This document shows positions 58,417-64,000 of a DNA stretch of 64,000 bases, in pieces (positions within the stretch are counted from its first letter, which is position 1; the number at the start of each line of letters is the position of its first letter). Origin of the DNA: Lophius americanus (taxonomy: Eukaryota > Chordata > Actinopteri > Lophiiformes > Lophiidae); the NCBI GenBank assembly GCA_037951165.1, contig JBBDHG010000097.1, positions 2,668,501-2,732,500 of the forward strand, in the 5' to 3' direction. The translations under genes and the position numbers were made by a program. Under the pieces are notes generated by a model. The model worked only from the letters and a program-made list of their open reading frames with translations. It made no database searches and was not told the origin of the DNA.

Positions 58417-58516
58417 GTAAGTGAAACACAATCTGTGTGACTTCCTGTCTGCAACGAAACAAAAGATCAATACGACTCAGTCAATCCAAATTATTCTGGA
58501 TGGAAATAAATAAATA

Positions 58517-59390
58517 TGTATGAACACTGTATGAACCTGGACTGTTTCACTGAATGAACCTGGACTGTTTCACCTTTATGAACCTGGACTGTTTCACTGA
58601 ATGAACCTGGACTGTTTCACTGAATGAACCCGGACTGTTTCACTGTATGAACCTGGTCTGTTTCACTGAATGAACCCGGACTGTTTCACTGTATGAACCT
58701 GGACCGTTTCACCTTTATGAACCTGGACTGTTTCACTGTATGAACCTGGACCGTTTCACTGTATGAACCTGGTCTGTTTCACTGTATGAACCTGGACCGT
58801 TTCACTGAATGAACCTGGACTGTTTCACTGAATGAATCTGGACTGTTTCACTGAATGAACCCGGACTGTTTTACTGTATGAACCTGGACTGTTTCACTGT
58901 ATGAACCCGGACCGTTTCACTGAATGAACCTGGACTGTTTCACTGTATGAACCCGGACCGTTTCACTGAATGAACCTGGACTGTTTCACTGTATGAACCC
59001 GGACTGTTTCACTGAATGAACCTGGACTGTTTCACTGTATGAACCCGGACCGTTTCACTGTATGAACCTGGACTGTTTCACTGTATGAACCTGGACTGTT
59101 TGACTGTATGAACCTGGACTGTTTCACTGTATGAACCTGGACTGTTTCACTGTATGAACCTGGACTGTTTCACTGTATTAACCTGGACTGCTTCACTGTA
59201 TGAACCTGGACTGTTTCACTGTATGAACCTGGACTGTCTCACTGTATGAACCTGGACTGTCTCACTGTATGAACCTGGACTGTTTCACTGAATGAACCTG
59301 GACTGTTTCACTGAATGAACCTGGATTGTTTCACTGTATGAACCTGGACGGTTTCACTGAATGAACCTGGACGGTTTCCCCTTACTAGAA
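58517..59390 (+). repeat. Long 23-bp minisatellite (tgaacctggactgtttcactgta)
   Basis: Roughly 37 copies of tgaacctggactgtttcact followed by gta, with C/T and a/t variants (cccgg, gaatg, ccgttt). Lies in c3-like intron 32. Smaller arrays of the same unit are at 10170-10265 (direct) and 5745-5835 (inverted). Confidence 0.97.
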
Positions 59391-59658
59391 AGAGAAAGAG
59401 TAGTAGAAATAAGTATAATAGTAGTAGTGCCTTGTTTGGGTTAGTGCGAGAAGTTCTACGTGGCCGTTGTTACAGACAGATCTCATCGTTTCACATCGTG
59501 ACACTTTTCTTACAGTTCATAGTGATGGTTTAAAAAAACTTTAGTGAAATGTTACTAAATTGGATAGCCCATCATTCCCAATTCTCTCCAGAAAATATTT
59601 CTGTTTTGCGTAGATGCCGTTGACCTGGCGGTTGACTGTTTTGCCGTGTTTCTGACAG

Positions 59659-59740
59659 GTGGAGAACTTTTTTTACAGTCTGCCAAGGGAACCAGACAGT
59701 CGGTGCAAGAAGTTTGAGCTGAGAGTGCAGATTCTCCCAG
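59659..59740 (+). CDS. c3-like exon 33: CUB/MG8
   Basis: An 82-nt exon. Reads VENFFYSLPREPDSRCKKFE, then LRVQILP. Y-LPxExxSxCxxFxLxV matches fish C3. The Cys (DSRC) pairs with that of exon 38 in C3 and is kept. Phase 0 to 1. Confidence 0.92.
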
Positions 59741-59861
59741 GTCATTTTCTCTTCCTGCGACACTGGTCACTCTTGGTTTCCATTTTTACATGTCGGATTG
59801 TTATTCGGTCAAGCCAACAATGAATAAACCAAATTCTTCCCCAAATGTTTGGCTTCTTTAG

Positions 59862-59913
59862 AGCAAACTGGTGAAGAACTGGAGAAGGTTTACCGGCTGA
59901 GAATCCACCTCAT
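59862..59913 (+). CDS. c3-like exon 34: MG8
   Basis: A 52-nt exon. Reads QTGEELEKVYRLRIHL. C3 has L-xIC-xxY here; the Cys position is His (59906-59908). Phase 1 to 2. Confidence 0.9.
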
Positions 59914-60429
59914 GTGAGTAGAGTGAAGACCTCCTGCAGTAACATGGCATCTTCTAATATTTACTCAGATGATGCATATTACTGCTCTTTCTGTAAGGAA
60001 CCTTTGCAAAGGAAGTCATGTTTCCATCGCCGTCTGTTTGCAGGATTAAAGCTACTGATGTATTTTCATAAAACTTTAAAGAGGTTAGAGCAGGCAGCAG
60101 GGAAACAATATTCAAAATGGACTGAATGCTAAAAAAAAGTTTTCAGTACTAAGTATTCTTCTGCATTTCCACACCTTGCCTTTTTTTTAAGTTCATTTTC
60201 TTGTTTCTGAACAGCCATCACACAGAATTTTGGGATAATTAACATACTTTTGAGTGACACGCAATATCTAATTCTATGTTTGTTTCAATTTTGTGGACAT
60301 GTGGCGTCTTTCATTATTTATAGTCCTGAACAGTTTGGAATATTAAGGAATCCTCATGCCGCTGCTGCGTTTACAGACACCGTTTAAGTGATAACTGAAA
60401 AATGATATCATAGATCATTTCCAGTATGT

Positions 60430-60745
60430 GGGTTATACACTTCTGACGCTAGGGGGAGCTTTATCTCCAAGGGTCTTCAGGCCATAATTTCTCAACAGTT
60501 GGTCTGATTCAGTCCAAATTTGCTGCATATGAATCCAAACGAAGAGACATACTTTAAATCTACTCTAAAATTGCATAATTTATTCACTAGGAAAAGATTT
60601 ATCATGAAAAAAGCTATTATTTTAACAAAATTTCAACATAATTTGAGGTGTTGAATCAGGGGGATCGCTTGTATGACACAGGGGATTTGGGGTCTTCTTG
60701 GGGATGTATCCCTGCTGTCAGGGACAGCATAGGCCGAGTTATCTT
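60430..60745. repeat. Interspersed repeat R1 copy
   Basis: ctagggggagctttatctcc, ggccataatttctcaacagt, ctgcatatgaatccaaacga and gttgaatcagggggatcgct to the gacagcataggccgagttat tail. The most complete direct copy. Confidence 0.7.
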
Positions 60746-61302
60746 CTCTCCCAACCTAAACTGTGTTAAGTGTTCATGTACTCCAGTCATCCATGTGTTT
60801 ATTTCTGCCTTTTAGGCAGGTTTGTAGCAACAGTGAACAAATTCCGTTCATAAAGTGTCTTAAAAAAAAGATATTATTATCAGAACATCATTTGTTATTT
60901 GACTACTTGTAAAAAATAAAAACAAAAGAGGCGGGTTTCCATTAGCGTATAAACATTTAGTGGACCTTATTTTCTTAAATTTTGGAGAAGAAGATCTGGA
61001 ATCTGGAATGCAGAACTTTATTAAAGAGAAACTATTCTATTTTTCAGCAAAACTGTTGTCATGTTTAACAATGTGTAACAATAAAGGCTGCCTGGGCAAT
61101 TCTTTTTGTCTTTTTTTTTAAGATAAGATGCATCACTTTCTATTAAACTTTGCGGAGGTCATGGTTTAGTATAGTTAAACAGATGTGTGTTGTGTTGGAG
61201 TCTGGTTGAGTATGTCTTTTTATAGAGTTTCTTCTTTGAAATCTTCATTCATTCATTCATTATTTTACAGTAATGAAATGATTTTTGTCATCTTCTGTAC
61301 AG

Positions 61303-61393
61303 GTACATGAACAATGGTAATAATCCAACCATGACAATCCTGGATATTGGCTTGTTACATGGATTTACTGTCAACACTAATGACCTGGACTTG
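61303..61393 (+). CDS. c3-like exon 35: MG8
   Basis: A 91-nt exon. Reads YMNNGNNPTMTILDIGLLHG, then FTVNTNDLDL. ATMSILDIxxxTGFxPDxxDL of C3 matches. Phase 2 to 0. Confidence 0.96.
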
Positions 61394-61409
61394 GTGAGAC
61401 CTTTTTAAA

Positions 61410-62276
61410 TCCACAATCTGTCATAACATTATAACCATCTGCCAAATATTATGTAGCATTTTGCCTCAAAAACAACTGACCCATTGAGGAATGGACTCCA
61501 CCTAGCAAGGTGTGCTGTGGCATCAGGCACCACGATACTGGCAGCAGATCCATTTAGTCCAGGAAGGTGTGAGATGGGTCCTTGATGGATCAGACTTGTT
61601 TGTCCAGCACATCCTTCAGATGCGGGATTGGATTGAGATCTGGGGGATTTTGAGGCGAGGCCACTGCCGTTAGGGAACACCATTTCCATGAAGGGGCTCT
61701 GCGGCAATGTTTATGTAGGTGGTACGTGTGAAACATTCAACATTCACATGGTTTCCCCAGCAGAACATGGTCCAAAGCATCACACTTCCTACAATTTTTT
61801 CAAAATGCATCCTGGTTCCATCTTTTCTATAAGTAAGCAAAAAGACACACACCTGACCGTCCACACGATGTCAACGAAAACCAGACCCTTGTTCCATTGC
61901 TCTGCGGTACAGTTCTGATGCAGACATGTCCATTGTTTCACTCTGTGTTCTGACCTTTCTATCAGAACCACTACTGACTTGCTCAACAATGTGTGCTCCA
62001 GTAGCTCTTCTGTAGGATTCCACACTAAAAGAAAAAATGATTTGACAACACTGGCTAGCTTTTGCTCCTCATGTGCATCAATGAGCCTTGGACGCCCATG
62101 ACTGTCACCGGTTCCCCAGTGGCCTTTTTCTAGACCAATTTGGTAGGTCCAAACACTGCTGTTCTGGAACACCCCAAAAGACCTGCAGTTCTGGAGTTGC
62201 TCTGACCCAGTTGTCTAAGCATCACAAGTTGGTCCTTGCATTTGTCAGTGTTATAATGTTGTGGCCTATCGTTGTA
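61410..62276 (-). mobile_element. Tc1-like transposon relic (longest copy)
   Basis: - strand frames include GDSHGRPRLIDAHEEQKLAS, DGTRMHFEKIVGSVMLWTMF, CWGNHVNVECFTRTTYINIA and MVFPNGSG, in transposase order. The left end tcataacattataaccatct and right end gttataatgttgtggcctat followed by cgttgta form the family inverted ends. Interrupted by stops. Confidence 0.85.
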
Positions 62277-62350
62277 CCCCTGGACTCACATGTAGCAAGA
62301 GGATGTTTTTTAAGGTCCGGTTATTTATATGTGTGTTTATGTGTGTGTAG

Positions 62351-62437
62351 TTATCCAGACAACGAGCTCCCATCGCCAATTATGAGATGAAGAGTTTGCC
62401 GTCGGAGAGAAGATCTCTCATCATCTACCTGGATAGA
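62351..62437 (+). CDS. c3-like exon 36: MG8
   Basis: An 87-nt exon. Reads LSRQRAPIANYEMKSLPSER, then RSLIIYLDR. IxKYEL-(x)-S-xxTLIIYLDKV matches. Phase 0 to 0. Confidence 0.96.
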
Positions 62438-62515
62438 GTAAGGCATCAGTGAGTCCTGTCTTATTCTCTGCCTTCTTCTGGCTTTATCTCACCTGTTCTT
62501 TACATCCTTCCATAG

Positions 62516-62618
62516 GTTTCCGGCACCCAACCAGAAGAAATCACGTTTCGGGTCCATCAAAAGCTGAACGTAGATATTCTACAACCAGCCGCTGTGTCTG
62601 TTTATGAATACAACAATA
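62516..62618 (+). CDS. c3-like exon 37: MG8
   Basis: A 103-nt exon. Reads VSGTQPEEITFRVHQKLNVD, then ILQPAAVSVYEYNN. VxHxxxDCLxFKVHQxFNVxLIQPxAVxVYxYY matches, but the Cys position is Glu (62537-62539). Phase 0 to 1. Confidence 0.96.
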
Positions 62619-62766
62619 GTGAGTCACAAACGTTTGCCGCCACCAGCACTAGTTTTTCTTTTATGCCATTAAATACCAGAGTAGATAACAGTGTACAAGT
62701 AGGCCTTAAGTACTTAACGTGCATATCCTGATGAACGGCAAGTAACACATTTGTTTTCTTATACAG

Positions 62767-62856
62767 GAAGAGAATGTGTGAAATTCTACCATCCGAAGAG
62801 GACGGCTGGAATGCTCCAGAGGATTTGCACTGGTGAAAAATGCAGATGTGTTGAAG
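62767..62856 (+). CDS. c3-like exon 38: MG8 end/anchor before C345C
   Basis: A 90-nt exon. Reads RRECVKFYHPKRTAGMLQRI, then CTGEKCRCVE. C-(x)-FYHP-(x)-G-L-C-(x)-CRC-E is diagnostic for the C3 anchor; all four Cys are kept. Phase 1 to 1. Further exons (C345C/NTR domain) are not in the window. Confidence 0.97.
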
Positions 62857-64000
62857 GTAAAAACACAAAGACGTCTGTAAGGCGCATTAAACTATCTACT
62901 GTGTATTGACATCATACACCATCAGAATGTATCTGCATTCCCATTCACCGCATTAATTATTTGTCATATCATGGGAAGGATGTCGGTATCAGTGCTGATA
63001 CTGGACTACTCATACTCTTAAGATTACTGCAATACAACCATACACAATTTCACTTTATAGCAAGAATATTTCCTTACAGCAGGGAAACCACTTAATGTCA
63101 ACAATACCAATTTAAGGCAACAATACCATTTTAAGGCCTACTATTTTTTGGCACTACCATTTTAAAGCAACCTTTCCTTTTTATGACAACAATACAACTT
63201 TAAAATAGTAATACTTCCGTACAGAAAAAAAAAGAACTTCTAATAACTGTGCATAATAATAATAATAATAATAATAATACATTTTATTTATAACGCACTT
63301 TACATTTAGATCAAATCTCAAAGTGATAAAAGGTAAAATCAGATAAAAGCATTAATAAAAAAACATAACAATAATAATATAAAAATACAACCAAAAAGCA
63401 GCAATGTTAATTAAAAGTTTTAGGTTCTGCGAAATAGGAAAGATTTAAGTCCTTTTTAAAATTCTAAGTCGTCTGTGGAGCCCTCGGATGGTCAGGGAGG
63501 GCATTCCACAGACGAGGGGCAGCAGAACAGAAGGCCCGATCACCCATGGTGCTGAGCTTAGTCCGGGGAAGGAGGAGGCGGTATGAGTGGGTAGAACGGA
63601 GGGATCGTGTCGAGGTCAGTGGGGTGAGTAGTTCTTTCAGGTAAGGGGGTGCGTTACCATGGATGCACTGGTGAGTGAGGAGAGAGATCTTATAATCAAT
63701 CCTGGTGGAGATGGGAAGCCAATGAAGGGAATGAAGAACGGGGGTGATGTGTTTGTGTTCACGAACTCTCATCAGGATCCTTGCAGCACTGTTTTGAACA
63801 TACTGTAGTCTTTGAAGACTTTTATCAGGGATCCCGATGAGAAGTGTGTTACAGTAATCCAGTCGTGAGGAGACAAACGGGTGGACCAGCTTTTCAGCAT
63901 CACTCAAGGTGAGTGAAGAACGGAGTTAGGAAATATTTCTGAGATGGTGAAAGGAGATCTTGCAGATGTGTTTGATGTGGGATTCAAAAGTGAGTTGAGG
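62857..64000 (+). other. c3-like intron 38, cut by the window end
   Basis: Contains an (AAT)n run at about 63256-63283 and an inverted LINE. No exon of the C345C domain was seen. Confidence 0.6.
63262..64000 (-). mobile_element. LINE 3' end with a long open ORF end (CR1/L2-type), cut by the edge
   Basis: On the - strand 63907-63464 is open for 147 codons: VSSRLDYCNTLLIGIPDKSL, then QRLQYVQNSAARILMRVREH, then KHITPVLHSLHWLPISTRID and a DRAFCSAAPRLWNALPDHPR end. RLDYCN, LQxVQNxAARxL, HWLP and AP-LWN-LP are the standard C-terminal ORF2 blocks. 3' sequence with aataatacattttatttata follows. It is open and well matched, so among the youngest insertions here. Confidence 0.85.

Larger units (their letters stand above)
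18635..62856 (+). pseudogene. Complement C3-like gene lacking C3a and thioester; probable pseudogene
   Basis: C3 is the central plasma complement protein: cleavage releases the C3a anaphylatoxin, and C3b binds targets through a thioester. Thirty-eight exons are visible here with GT-AG borders; they hold about 1411 codons from signal peptide through MG1-MG8, CUB and TED to the linker before C345C, which is cut off by the window edge. Order, phases and many exon lengths agree with C3 as I know it. Defects: no anaphylatoxin exon; GSAEW in place of GCGEQ; catalytic His changed to Gln; TAG in exon 20; a phase conflict at exons 17/18. C5 is unlikely because the TED flanks and N-terminus are C3-like. 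All other exons are open, so loss of function is recent, or an unusual product is still made. The furin-type RNKR remains. Confidence 0.75.

Noticed and set aside
58517..59390. CRISPR-like array
   Set aside because: Contiguous tandem units without spacers in a vertebrate genome; it is a minisatellite.
18635..62856. Identification as complement C5 or C4
   Set aside because: The missing C-G-E-Q and the GSAE motif recall C5, but TED flanks (YLDTTxQWExVG, WLTAYV), MG4 (TPxYxKPGxPFD), TPGxGKDxxxVFxDAG and FPESWLW are C3-type.

Overview
The window looks like teleost fish nuclear DNA. Genes are split by introns with GT-AG borders. Coding islands are sparse and sit among decayed Tc1-like DNA transposons, several non-LTR retrotransposon clades, a Penelope-like relic, tRNA-derived SINEs and long minisatellites, a repeat mix typical of teleosts. 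No bacterial, organellar or CRISPR-type features were seen.

Layout. (1) 1-4.8 kb: a short-unit minisatellite, then the last coding exon of a cytochrome c oxidase subunit 8 gene (cox8b-like, + strand, 4510-4605) with a poly(A) signal. (2) 4.8-11 kb: intergenic repeats, including a 54-bp minisatellite and arrays of a 23-bp unit. (3) 11.07-16.32 kb: a complete three-exon tmem170a gene on the - strand, predicted 138 aa, with Tc1, Penelope-like and LINE debris in its introns. (4) 16.3-18.6 kb: the head-to-head spacer between tmem170a and the next gene, holding two LINE relics. (5) 18.635 kb to beyond the right edge: a large complement C3-family gene on the + strand. I could place 38 exons, from the signal peptide to the linker before the C345C domain; the last few exons lie outside the window. 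Introns of up to about 4.5 kb are filled with transposon relics.

The C3-like gene is the most notable object. Its splice sites and phases fit a C3 gene almost throughout, but (a) no exon encoding the anaphylatoxin (C3a) domain exists: a Tc1-like element with intact-looking ends fills that intron; (b) the thioester motif GCGEQ is replaced by GSAEW and the catalytic His by Gln; (c) two disulfides are lost with both partner cysteines, while the others I could check are kept; (d) exon 20 has an in-frame TAG, and exons 17/18 are out of phase unless an upstream alternative donor is used. It is either a recently inactivated C3 paralogue or a non-canonical product that lacks the C3a and thioester functions. 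I call it a probable pseudogene, with the alternatives stated.

The three host genes have no evident functional link: mitochondrial respiration, a small membrane protein, and innate immunity.
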